64,000 nucleotides of DNA. Source: Leuctra nigra (taxonomy: Eukaryota > Arthropoda > Insecta > Plecoptera > Leuctridae). The translations under genes were made by a program, and so were the position numbers. Numbering within the stretch: the first letter of the stretch is position 1; every line of letters begins with the position of its first letter. The stretch spans positions 31,670,964 through 31,734,963 of the forward strand of contig OW203761.1 in NCBI GenBank assembly GCA_934045905.1, read 5' to 3'. The notes below the pieces were generated by a model, which was given only the letters and a program-made list of their open reading frames with translations, searched no databases and had not been told where the DNA came from. This document shows, piece by piece, positions 30,201 through 41,700 of this stretch.

Positions 30201-30690
30201 GCGTATTTCCTTATCCAATATGTCTGCTGTGACATGTGATTCAGCTACTGCAATGATGTTATACTTGTATTTAGTCACATAATCTCTTAATTCATCAATG
30301 TTACTTACTATGCTTTGTGCATTTATATATAATATATCGTGACCTGGTACTACATTTCCCTCCGCTGATTGTTGAACAATTGAGTGCATTAATTGCTATT
30401 GTTTGCTGTCATATTGAATCCTACTTTCCAACATCTCTACCTGCCTCTTGTAGCATTTACAATCCCAATCCAGGGAGCTATGGTCCGTTGGTAAGTTCAT
30501 GTTTAGCTTTTTGTTTGTTTCTATACAATTGCAGCATTCATAAAAATTATTTTTACAATCTTTAGTATCATGATCGTACCCACAGTGACTACCTACTTAC
30601 CTACTTATAATCGAGGGCTATCCACTATGAAGTAATTTTACAATTTCCAACACATCAACGTTTTAAGGTCATTTCTCCTATGGTAAAAAA
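27300..30690 (-). mobile_element. Non-LTR retrotransposon with (TAA)n-type tail and intact ORF2
   Basis: On the minus strand the element carries one long ORF and ends in a hairpin-containing 3' UTR (ATAGCGCTTGCGCTA, about 27340-27360) followed by a (TTA)n tail (27309-27335 on the plus strand as TAATAATAA). The 5' border is not defined; no ORF1 is visible, so the copy may be 5'-truncated just upstream of ORF2. It differs from the poly-A-tailed family at 4607-8038. Confidence 0.85.
27453..30389 (-). CDS. Non-LTR ORF2 protein: endonuclease and reverse transcriptase, intact 978 codons
   Basis: The ATG at 30389-30387 is followed by an uninterrupted frame to the stop at 27453. The N-terminal endonuclease has YINAQSIVSNIDEL, VAESHV, VGDFNMDIL and GIGDHESFMI (about residues 18-235). 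The reverse transcriptase has LVIPVPKVAGTTLIDQFRPI, FLDFKRAFETI, GVPQGSVLGPFLFSVYVNDI and the catalytic YADDTVIF (about residues 490-750), then the usual C-terminal thumb. The style is CR1-like. No frameshift or stop is present, so the copy may still be or recently have been active. ORF1 was not found, so autonomy is not proven. Confidence 0.9.
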   Translation of the reverse strand: MHSIVQQSAEGNVVPGHDILYINAQSIVSNIDELRDYVTKYKYNIIAVAESHVTADILDKEIRLMGYKHVRCDSQSRHTGGVILYILKSLKFVVIHNSAESSGSWVLGIKLKLRRVNIIVFTVYHSPNANHAEFIQYFTEVVCESIMNKHKGTTTVIVGDFNMDILKPNAITRNMIGGIETYGLTQIVNQPTRITKMSETLIDYIITNCDKVTFGVGGGPGIGDHESFMIDINTEARREREVDLYSLFDWRGYDVARFRADLEEQEYDMLETDVNLASQIFVQGLTSAKEKNLTSILKKRGNIGVPWITDEIRKEMQLRNNYFKRAKLSRLQSDWDEFKRYRNRVLSMLRKSKYDYYYEKIDRQRGDSKGMWKTLKKLVSEKNQKCTADEIVLCNGSIISDKVDIANHFNTYFSESVEEIISNISEIDINNISNRIVDQVELNQYNRVSKDIIMCDFKQVQIQDLNKLVMDLKNKGGGTLDGISVRLLKDGYPSIKHRLLHLINLSLSKGVFPKSWKETLVIPVPKVAGTTLIDQFRPINMLPIYEKLLELVVHSQLEEYFYKNNFIMTNQSGFRKGHSCETAVQWMVSEWNKLRDNNLSILSVFLDFKRAFETIDRKRLLMKLQYMYGVQGTVYQWLDDYLNERAQRTKFDGEISDTIDVNLGVPQGSVLGPFLFSVYVNDINCCLNKCVINVYADDTVIFYGGNDMTDLNNTLNEELKVVTDWLSINMLKLNNSKCKAMMIGTGKLHYMNTTDNCEVNIVLNGELVECVKSFKYLGMLLDVNLSFKQHILYIENKIRKKLSYLSRIGQHLTVATKLCIYNTIIKPHLTFCMILLYQAFNTDIERLQILQNRGMRIILKCSRYTPVNTMLKSLNWLRIKDYVYFQGMCFIYKLQNGLLPAYFTNTEKVENVHQHYTRAHNNFFLNHVHKQSSAKSLFYLGIRSFNALPLNVKSVRSLSIFKSKLLEIIMTETFMLTS

Positions 30691-30764
30691 GTAGTACGTG
30701 AAATGAAGTACAAAACAAATAAGTAGTTATTTACATGTGACTTTGACTAATACTACGTGCGAAT
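30691..30764 (+). repeat. 74-bp direct repeat, right copy
   Basis: Same sequence as 27143-27216 with two substitutions. It lies about 300 bp upstream of the start codon of the retrotransposon ORF. Confidence 0.85.
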
Positions 30765-30869
30765 TTCAACTAACTTTCCTTTCCACTGAAAGCGCTCAGT
30801 GTAACTCGTTGATGAGCAAGCACTGATCCGATTTACTACTATCCATTGGTTAATCCTCCCATTGGTTAA

Positions 30870-31400
30870 AATTTAAAAAAATCTTTCATATGATTTTTGA
30901 AATTTAAACTAGAATCGTAATGACCGATCAACTTAAAACTTTGCATGGTCATTGCCATTGGGACCAACATTATCTGTATATTTTTGACAATTTTCAGACT
31001 TATCTGTGTTTAAATCTAAAAGTTATTGACATTTTGCGTGTTATCTGTCAAATTTCTCGAAAATGTTGATCACGGCTACTTCGACTCTTTATAGTTCCAA
31101 GGTAGTTAGAGCAGAAACTTTCAAACGTATGAAACTGATATGACCGTTCAACAGATCGTCTAATATTGTGTAAGTACACACACTTTTATCATATGAGTGG
31201 TCCCAGGTATATTTTTTTAAATATATCCTATGATTTTTGAATTTTAACAAGGAACATTTTTATCATAAAGGTTCAATCGATCAACTTAAAACTTTGCATG
31301 GCTATTGGGACTAATACTTTAGGAATATTTTGAGATTTTTAAACCTACAAGTCTGACGAATTTCAAGAATTATTGGCTTTTAATGATATTTTCGATAGAC
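30870..31400 (+). repeat. Diverged tandem duplication, about 353 bp spacing
   Basis: GATCAACTTAAAACTTTGCA occurs at 30926 and 31279, each preceded by ATGATTTTTGAA-type and followed by ATTGGGAC-type sequence. The units are otherwise much diverged. Function unknown; further weak similarity continues to about 31880. Confidence 0.5.
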
Positions 31401-32739
31401 ATATTTTCGGTTCGAGGTGTTGCGCGTGTCCGTGCTCGCTCATCAACGCGTTATACAGAGCGTTTTCCTAGTAATAATAATCTAATTCTAATCCAACAGA
31501 TTCTGTGCTGTGATTTTGGAACTTTTCAATCAATCTGCTTTGACAGCTCTTTCAAAACTCGTAAAATAGCAACAAGTATCTAAATACTTGACTGATAGGG
31601 TTGAAAATGTATAAAATATGAGATAGGTAGGTACTACCTATTGTTGGTCTTGATGCAAGATTTGAGCTTTTCGGAACCTTTTGATTTTTAACCATTGAAA
31701 GTTATTTTTTAAATTTTAACCAAATGGAGGATTTGGCTGAAACTAAGATTTGAGACAATGTAGGTCACAATGACTAGCAAAATTTCAAATTGGTTGGACC
31801 AACCAATCGGCAGATAATTTATTTTAAATTTGAACCAATCAACGGATTAAAAAAAAATAGGGTCTGCAAACCCCAGAGATGGGGTATTTCAGCTTGATCA
31901 AAGTATCAGTGACTGTATCGTCAGTACCTAGCTAACAGAAAAATATTTTTAAAAAATCAAAGTTCTGTGCCAAAGAGTGAAAAGGAGATGCTCGCTTCGC
32001 CAAGTGAAAGAATAATGTCCCGAGGACATTTCGAATTTTTCCCGAGGAAAAATGTTCAATTTCAGGAATGAATTTGGTGCCTTTTGGCAGTCATTTATTC
32101 ACAAGTTTAAGCTAATTTTTACACCCACAAAAAGTAAATGGGTGGATGGCATCTACCCTTGAAAAAAGAGTGAGGGGATGTGTCCGCCCTCCTCTCAGCC
32201 CAAATTAACCCTTGCTTATGCTTTGAAAGAAATGAAACTAAAGACTGCATGTTCAAACTCTAAAACAATTCCTCTCACTCAGTTCTAGGTAGATAGGTAG
32301 TACCTATTTCTTCAAGAAAATAAAATAAAAATGACATCTTCGCACGTAGGTAATGCAAACTAAAACTACCTAGCTAACCGTTAAATAATTATTACGTTTT
32401 CGAACAATAATAGATTTAAGTAGGTAGACAGATATTGCTTTCAAAGTTTGTTTTGAATTGGGCAGCATCGAGCGGCCACTACGGACTCTTTGAACCTACT
32501 ATCTTTTATTAGGAAAAACCTGAATTTATTTTATTTCTGGATGGATCTTTCTCACAATCTATGCAGGTCCAAGTAAGTATGATGAAGGTGTGAGCAAAGT
32601 TTCAGATCGATGCGTTGAACAGTGGAAGCGAAAAGAAAATCAAGAAACAAACATCAAACAGAGAAAGTGCCGCGAGAGAGTGAGCTCTGCTTGCTCGATT
32701 AAATAAAACTAAGGTTGTGTTCTTTCTATTTGTTGTTAG
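31401..32739. other. Upstream flank or 5' intron of MED14
   Basis: AT-rich without recognisable exons. The segment 31826-31885 is shared with 15290-15365. A pyrimidine tract and acceptor TTGTTGTTAG (ends 32739) close this stretch. Confidence 0.4.
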
Positions 32740-32772
32740 AATCAACTTGTGTGGGATTGAATTTGGCAAGTC

Positions 32773-35700
32773 ATGGCGCCTGTGCCACTACCTGTGCCGT
32801 TGGAAGGTAACCAGACTCCTGTGGTGACCAGCGTCAGTCTGCCGCAGGAGAGTTCCCGAGGGGGATCCATCTCATTAGCTGTACTCATAGATTTCATCAT
32901 TCAGCGCACATACCATGAGCTAACTGTGTTAGCAGAACTGTAAGTAGCCCTAATCACATTTTCTAAGTTGTTATTATTTTCTATGGTTATTATTTTGTAG
33001 TTACTGCAGACCTGTTAAAATTTAAAAGCAATTTCCAATTGAGTAGGTAGGTAGATTCCTTGTGACATGTAAATCCATTACCTACTGCGCCTACTGGCAG
33101 TGGCTCCATAGCAGTGTGTAGGCTAAAATAAATTCATGGGAATTATTGGAGGAATTAGGTAATGGGAATGTGTTTAATTAAGATCTATATTTTATAAATC
33201 TTCTTGGTTTGCGGTTCCGATCTCTCAGCTAACCTTTCTGATTGAGGTTTGTACGGGTTTCCCTCAATCAAGAGAAAAATGCTGTTAAAAAGAGCAGTTT
33301 GCATTGCTCAATTTTTATAAGGATAAGGTAGCCTCTACCTAGTCTTACCTGGTACAGGACATATTTTTTATAAATACCTAATGCATTTTTTCAATTTTCC
33401 CTTAGCCTTCCTCGAAAAACTGATATGGAAAGGAAAATCGAAATACATAACTTTTCAGCGAGGACTCGACAGTTGTTTGTACGTCTTCTAGCACTTGTAA
33501 AATGGGCTAATAGTGCGTCCAAAGTTGACAAATCTGCGGTAAGTTTAAAATGAATTCTTACGAGTCTTCATGCCTCTCATGTTCCTGAGAACAGGTCGTG
33601 TACAATTTGTGCAAATGTTTTCAGCACATCATGGCTTTCCTCGACAAGCAGTCACTGTTATTTGTTGACACGGCTGATATGCTGGCCCGGATGGCTCGAG
33701 ACACATTGGTTCACGCCAGACTGCCGAACTTTCATATTCCAGCAGCAGTTGAAGTTCTCACTACAGGAACCTATTCCCGTCTGCCAGCATGCATCAAGGT
33801 ACATTATTCAAAAGTATTTCCTAACCTTTGAGTGTGCCTTTTTTTTATTTTATTTTTTTTTTAAATTGGTTTTTACAGGATACATTTATACACTAAAAAT
33901 AAACTGAAGCCCCACAAAGCCACGTAATGGCTTGACTGCGGGGCAGAATTCATATATTATTAAAAAACACAAAAAAAAAACACAAACACAAATTTTATAT
34001 GTGGGCCGAGTAATGGAGGTATCGTGTTTGGAAAATTATACTCAAGAACTAAGAAGTAAGATTGTTCTTGAAAATTCTTTAATGTGGCCCAAAAATTTCC
34101 TTTTTACGTGGCTCAACCGATCGAACATTCCAAAATATTTATGAAATATGGTTTTTACTTTTTACCCTCATGAATTACTTTTTCCAACATTTCAACTAGG
34201 TACCTACCGTATAAAAGAATCATAAAATGTAATTTACTCCCGTCTTACAGTGAAGGCAATTTATTGCCTTCTGAGATTGAACAAAACTTTAACACTTAAG
34301 GTACCTATAGAGAAATCAGTTTGTTTTTCGTTTGTATATAATAGCACACGTTGGTATTGTTTTCAATTTTTTTCCTAATAAAAAAATGTCTAACTACCTA
34401 TCATAAAATAAGTTGATTTTTTCAAAGTTGGGACAACATAAAAATTATACCTGCATTATTAGCCTAAATGTGACACGATTTTACTTGTCTGCCATAAGAT
34501 AACATGGGGAAGAAAACTCAATTTATCTCAGAAACTAGACACGAGAAGTGTTTGATTTTTTCAAGGATTGTGTATGGCATGATTATCAATAAGTAGACAA
34601 AAAATTATGAAAATCTGAGACTATGCCCGATTGGATGAGCCACCTTAATACTATAGCGAGATTATATTTACTTTTCTGAAACAAAAGTAGGTAGCACCTA
34701 CCTACCTAGTACTTCCAGGACTTTGGTCTTTAAGGTGGCTGTATATCACGTGACTTTATTTCTCTACATCCGATCAAAAGAAATAGTTACCAATGAGTAC
34801 ATACCTTACATCGTTCATGTTGAGTAATCCAAGGTGATTTATGAAGGAAATTCACTACATACTTGAGCTTATCAATATTTGCAGTCAATATTATTTAATT
34901 TTGCAGTGATTTTATAATTAAAACAACACAAATTTCGTGTATACGTACGCGTGTGAAGACTGTCAAAACCAAGTGCTGTTCGTTTAATCATTACATTCAT
35001 AATAGTGGATATAATTAATGTCTCAACATTTCACTGGAAAGACGAAGAATGAGCGCATGTTATACATTCTGATATTGCGTCAGGTTTGTGATGCATACAT
35101 GCCTTTTTATTAGAGTAATGTTTGCTGTTCTTGGCAACTCGTAGAATTTCCTTCAACTTCAGGTCTTGATTTGAGAATATTTAGGTGCAAGGAAGTAAAA
35201 TCATCTAATATGTTATTTTCGCAGTTCTTTTCTGCGTAGATTAGGTCCAACTGATGTGTCCTAACTTATCTGATGAGTGAGAAGTATTTGCTGAACTGAA
35301 CCCTTCCAAATGAAAATGTGTAGCTTTTTGGTTGAAAAGTCACGTGATATACAGCCACCTTAAGGAGGAGTTTTAACACGGAAAAAACTAATGCAGTCTG
35401 GTTAAAATATAATCAAGTCTGGAAACTCAATCAAACCGTAATCTCCAATAAATAATGTACACTTCCTATGCTATTAATATTGTTATAGTTTAACCATTGA
35501 CTACCAAATACTAGGGGATAGGTAAGTGAACATTTAGACTCGGGTCAACGGTTGTCATCAAACGCGCCGCGTATCGACTCGATATATCTCGAAATCGCAA
35601 GCGCTCTCGCTCGAGTCGAGCCAATATGGCGTCCGACAAGTAATCCCCGATGAAGCGTGGAAGCGGCTGGATTTAGTGCGGGCGTTTTTCTGACGAGACA

Positions 35701-38700
35701 ATAATTGTCAGTGATCAAATTGGAGACGATATTAATGTTAATGAAAGCATTTTCAGTGGAGTCAGTGGTTTTACTAGTGTACACAAACACGTTACGTCGA
35801 AATCATGGACTTCAAGGTTAGTGTAGCTGACAGGCTGATGATTTGTTAATCACTGAAGCAGGGTCACACTTTGCGTCAAACTACTTTTAACCAAAGGCAC
35901 AAAAATAATTGAACTTGTGACCAGTAAATTCTTCCATGTCGTACGAATAGCCCAATATAAATAGTAGGTCAATAACTGGACATATGTAACGGAAATAAGC
36001 AGAAATAGCAAGACGAAATTTGACAACCGGGAAGCAATGCTGGAATTGTTACGTTACTTCATCTCACCTGAACACATTAATGTAATGAACATGTGCTTAT
36101 AGTATTGTCAGATGTATTAGAAATGGTTTAATGATAGCTGAAAGCTCATTTATAGGCTATTACAAATCAAATAAACAGAAATAGTAACACCCATTAGTGT
36201 CGACTGGCGAAAATGACGTAATCATTGCCGTTGGCATGGTAACTGTATGACGTCATAGTTCTATCGCGGGACAGTCCTAGGTCCACGGGATTCAATGGTA
36301 GAGGTAAGGGAGATACCTATCCCTGTACAGTATTTGGTAATCAATGGTTTAACAAGAGTTTTTTTATTATAATTCCCCTCAGCAAAGCTAACCAAGACTA
36401 ATCTAATCTAGATTAACTTTCATGATGTGAACATGGTATTGCTCTAAAGTCACCTCATTTGATGGATATGTCTGTGTTGTGTAATGTCTCATATATGATT
36501 TAAATTTATTTCTCTAGGATCGAATAGTACCCGCCGACCCAATAACCTCCCTTGAGCGAAAGACAACTTTGCAACGTCTAAACCAGGTGATCCAACATCG
36601 GCTTGTCACTGGTAACTTACTACCACAGATGAGAAACCTGAAGATTGAAAGTGGTCGAGCAACTTTCACGGTAGAGCACGAGTTTGAGGTGTCTCTCACA
36701 GTGATGGGCGATGGTCCCAACATTCCATGGAGACTCTTAGACATCGACATTCTTGTTGAGGATAAGGAAACTGGAGGTAGGTACTGTTTAACTGTCACAC
36801 TCGCAGCATACTTCTAATAAACAAGACATTGTGTCTTGCTTGTACTTTCTTGTATCTGCTTAATCTGCTTTGTTGTGTGCAGTAATACAGCCATTGTTGT
36901 TCATTTAATGGCATATCATATTTTGTAGCCTACCTACTACTGTCTCGATTTAATTGAGATGATTATTGATAGTTATTTCATATTTAGTAACGAACTCACA
37001 AGTTGTAGTTGTAGTCAACCTACCTATTAAATTTAAGTAATTGATGTTAAATTAGCTTGAAAAAAATTCATCTCTTGGTAAATGCAAGCAAATTAAAACA
37101 GATTACATTTTTATTTCAATTTTTCTTTTTGACCTGCGGGTTGACAAAAAATGATAATATAATATACATAAATTATGTTTGTGCAGATGGTAAGGCACTG
37201 GTCCACTCGCTACAAGTACAATACATCCATCAAGTAATCCAGTCTCGTCTCGTCGACAACCCGCACCCGCTTACCGAAGTGTACAACTGCTTGCACTTCT
37301 TCTGTCAGAGTTTGCAACTCGAAGTGCTTTACTCTCAGACTTTGAGGCTATGCCGCGATAGACTTGATGATCACATTCATGTTGATGAATATCTGCCAGG
37401 CAAATGTCTTGCCATTTCTTATTGGAGGTATGTAAAAGTCATCGTTACGTTTTGGTACATGTTGTCAAACTAAACAAAACATACAATTATTCTTTGTTGT
37501 ACATAGAGTAGGGTGAATGTACCGGTTATGGGCAAGTACCGGTTATGGGCACTTTTTTTTTAACTGACTGTACTATTTTAAGTTAGTAACAATGTGAAGT
37601 TGTAATAGTTCTTGTATAGTCCCATAGATGTCAGCACCTGAACCATATCACTTTTTGGAGGTTTGGTTAGGTTCATCATGGTTTACTGAATGACAATGTC
37701 ATTGTGTGAAGAAATTCATCATTTTTACTGGTAAGTGTTAGCAAACTGCTTAAGCACATCTACATGCATCTTAATTAATTTTAGTGTGAATTTATGCTAT
37801 ATTTGTATCAGTTAGTAATGGATAATACCTTCTAAGGTATATGAATGATGTGCAATTAAAATTTCTGTTGGATGATCAGTTTAAAGCCTCAGTAGGGGGG
37901 TGTCCATTAATGGTACATTGTTTGCAGGTATGTATCAGTTATGGACACATTGATTTAATACAAGTTTTTACAGCTTATCATACCTGTATAATGGCTTCTA
38001 AGTAGTTTTAATGATATACTTGGTTTCTTGTGAATGGTGGACCTTAGCAGGTTCAAACCAATCCCCCCCCCCCAAGAAACACGCATGTTATTGCCAGTGG
38101 AAGGTATGTAGGGCATAAGTTGATCATTCTTTCTTATCACAGACTTGTGAATGGTGGACCTTAAGCAGGTTCAAACCAGTCCCCCCCCCCCCCCCCCCCC
38201 CCCAAGAAACACGCATGTTATTGCCAGTGGAAGGTGTGTAGGGCATAAGTTGATCATTCTTTCTTATCACAGACTTGCTCCACAATGAAGACGGTGTCTG
38301 GATCAGGCCCAAGGCCTAAAAAGAAATGCAAGAGCCCGAAAAAGCAGTGCCGCTACTCTCCGAGCAAAGTCTCAAATGCACTTCGCGCCGTGGATTCCGG
38401 GATGTCCGTTAGTCGTGCTGGCCGACTTTTTGGCGTTCCTAGAACCACCCTGTGGAACAAAGTGAACAATGTGGTGCCAAAGAATACCAGCCATCCTGGA
38501 CCGGTGTCCGTTTTGCCTGTCGAGGTAGAAACAAATTTAAAAGATTATGTATTGAATGTGGCACGGAGAGGCTTTCCTCTAGACAGGGCTAGCATTGCTG
38601 ACTCGGTAAAGAAAATAGTTGAAGCCATGAATTTGGAGACACCGTTTGTAGACAATCGTCCTTCTCGCAAGTGGATGGAAGGCTTTCTGCGAAGACATCC

Positions 38701-41700
38701 GGAGATTTCCGTTAAACACGCCGAGCATCTGGGGAAAGCTCGATCGCTGGTAACTGAAAGATCTATTAGAAACTGGCACGCAGAAGTTTTAAGTTCATTT
38801 GCCACCGATGGAATTGAATCCACGTTATTGGATGATTCTCGTCGAGTGTGGAACTGTGACGAAACAGCAATATTTTTAGCTCCCAAAGGCCAGTATATAT
38901 TCGGACCCCGTAACGAAACAGTATACAGTGTCTCTGAGAATTCTGACAAGGAATGCGTAACAGTTCTGTTTACAGTAAATGCGAGTGGCACAATGGCACC
39001 TCCATTAGCCCTTTTTGGTTACGAACGGTTACCATCAGATATAACTTCAAACTGTCCTGATACATGGGGCATTGGTAAGTCCGAACGAGGATGGATGACT
39101 GGCCAAAGTTTCTTTGAATATGTTGCAAACGTTTTCCTTCCATTTCTAAAACAGAACAACATACCATTTCCTATCGTTTTGTTTCTTGATGGTCATAAAT
39201 CGCATATTACAAAGCACTTAAACGATTTGTGTAACAAAGAAGGAATAGTTCTGGTTGCGTTGTTACCAAACGCAACAGCTATCTTACAGCCCTTGGATGT
39301 CTCCGTTTTTAAGCCCTTAAAAACTTCGTGGTTGAAAACCACAAAGAAGTGGCGCATTGATCACGAGGGGCAGGAGATTACAAAGCAAACTCTTTGCACA
39401 GCCGTGGATCAAGCGATTCACACAGTTGATTTAACAAAAGCAATTGTTTCTGGATTTAGAGCTACCGGACTCTTCCCGTACAATGCAGACAATGTGGACT
39501 ATTCCAAATGTGTCCTTAAGTCCAAACCTGCTGCGTACACTCCGCAGGTTGAAATGAAGAATGTGTCGCATCTGGATTTTCTAGAATCAAAAATCACACC
39601 CACAGTTCTTGAACAGTTCAAGATATTAAAAGGGGAAGAGTGGACTGGTGATACCAGTGCAACGATGCTTTACGATGTGTGGAAACAATTTCTTCAGAAC
39701 GATCAGCAAACAATCATAAGTGAAGAGTGCCTCGTCACAAATCCTGTTCCAAGATCAGAATCGGAACAGACACCACTGATACAAGTTTGCACTACTTCAG
39801 CAACTCCAACACAACAGATTCAGCCCGGCACCAGTCAAGAGTCCGAAAAGGATTTCTCTTCTCCCTCGGTTCAAGCTATTTTTGAACAGACCCTTTTCTG
39901 GCCTGGAACTCCTAAGAAGAAGACCACCAGAAAACGTCTGAAGATGCCAAGCGTTCTTACCGGCTCTGCCTGGAAGGCAGTAAATGATGAGAAAAAGAGA
40001 GTAAACGAAGAGAAAGAAATTGCCAAGAAAGAACGATTGGAAAAGAGATTACAGAAAAGAAGGGAGAAGGAAGCGCAAAGAGGCACATTGAAAAAGAAAG
40101 GGAAAATGAGCCCTGTTGAGAGTGCAGGCAGTGCATCCGAGGATGATCCGTTACTGACTCAAGATGTATCCAGCGATGATGAAGTATTGAGCACATACAA
40201 AAAAGTTAGAAATGTATGTACCAATAATCTGCAAGTATCTGTAGAGAACCTGAAACAAGGTGCATTCGTGCTTGTTGAGTTTAAGGCTGGCAATCGGCAA
40301 TCAGTGACTTACACGTACGTCTGTATCGTTCAGCGACCACCGGAAGAAGATGAAGACAGTATCGATGTAAGCGTAATGGCTTTAAAATGCCTCGATAAAT
40401 CGAAAACTACTTTTTCGCCAGACGATACAGATGTGTCTTTCGTTACACTAGATCAAATAAAGTCAGTTTTGCCCCAGCCTAAAATTCTTATGAATGGGAA
40501 TAGAATGAGGTATGTTTTTGGTGTGGCTGTAGATAGTGTCTTTGAGCGAGCCTAGGTACTACTGATTGTAATTAGTATTAGGCCTTTTTCATTTTATCTT
40601 CGAAGCGTCTATACGTACGACGATCGTGCGCGACAGATCATGCACGGTCGTCGAGTGAATAGCCGGCCTATTATGCCAAGGCTATTCGCACGACGAGCGG
40701 CACGACTGTCACGCACGAGTTCTGGTAGTTCGCGCAACAGCGCTAGTCGCACGACCGTCATGCACGATTCTCGTGAGTATAGACTCGGCATAGACTAGTT
40801 TATCAGGTTATCAGTTCAACAAATTTCATAATCTACCTAGAAATGTGACATTTCATTCAGTAAATAAATATTAATAATGTTTCCGCAAGTACATCATGTT
40901 GTTTTTGTTCATCATCATGTTGTGTTTTTTACATTGTATCTTAAATGTTTTGTACTACATCATGTTGTATCATACATGTTTAGTAATATTATTTGTTTGA
41001 GATTATTTTGGATACATTTTGCTTGCTTAGGTAGTACATTACTACAACCTATAAAGCCTAATTTTTGTATGTGTCCATAAGTGGCACATTTCGTGTCCAT
41101 AACTGGAACAGAGCTTGTCCATAAGTGGTGCAAATGCTCCAAAAATTTATAAAATAAAATAACTTCTTCTAAAAAAAATTTAGATTTTTTTCTCCCTATT
41201 AAATGTCTTCCCAATACTCCATTCCTTCATTTAAAATCCTGTGCTCAGTTTTACCTTGAATAGTTTGCTCTACATGACTTAAAATGTAAGGAAAATTTCT
41301 TAACCTGCCCATAACCGGTACATTCACCCTACAAATTGTGAAATTGCTGTACAGCAAATAGCAAAGTATTTAAATAGGTACTGTACTCTATTTAATGACA
41401 ATTTATTCAACAAACACAATAAAATTGGTAAATTACCATTTTGTTTGGACTTGACCAGTCACCAATACTGAGATAAGTGATTTATTTCAGAGAGCTCACA
41501 TGCAAGGACCCAAAGTCTGAACTAGGCTATCGATTGAGCATCCAAGTAGATACCCATGATCCGGCTCGTCCCCTGGCAGTTGTTCATGTACCTTCTCTTG
41601 GGAACAAGGTAATTACTTTTACTTTCTAGTAGGGATGGCTTTCAGCCTGTCGGTAAAATTTAGTACAGGTAACAATTATTTATTTATTGGTAAAAAATTG

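Larger units (their letters stand above)
37509..41331 (+). mobile_element. pogo/Tigger-type Tc1-mariner transposon, apparently complete, 3.8 kb
   Basis: TA plus GGGTGAATGTACCGGTTATG (37509 on) and the inverted counterpart CCGGTACATTCACCC plus TA (to 41331) bound the element; TA is the target duplication of this superfamily. Repeats of the terminal motif (NCNGTTATGGGC) occur again inside each end. It encodes a single intact transposase in the same orientation as the host gene MED14, whose intron 5 it occupies. Confidence 0.92.

Noticed and set aside
35545..35790. 81-codon minus-strand frame in MED14 intron 3
   Set aside because: Low-complexity composition, no domain, and it lies inside a TTAA-bounded element.
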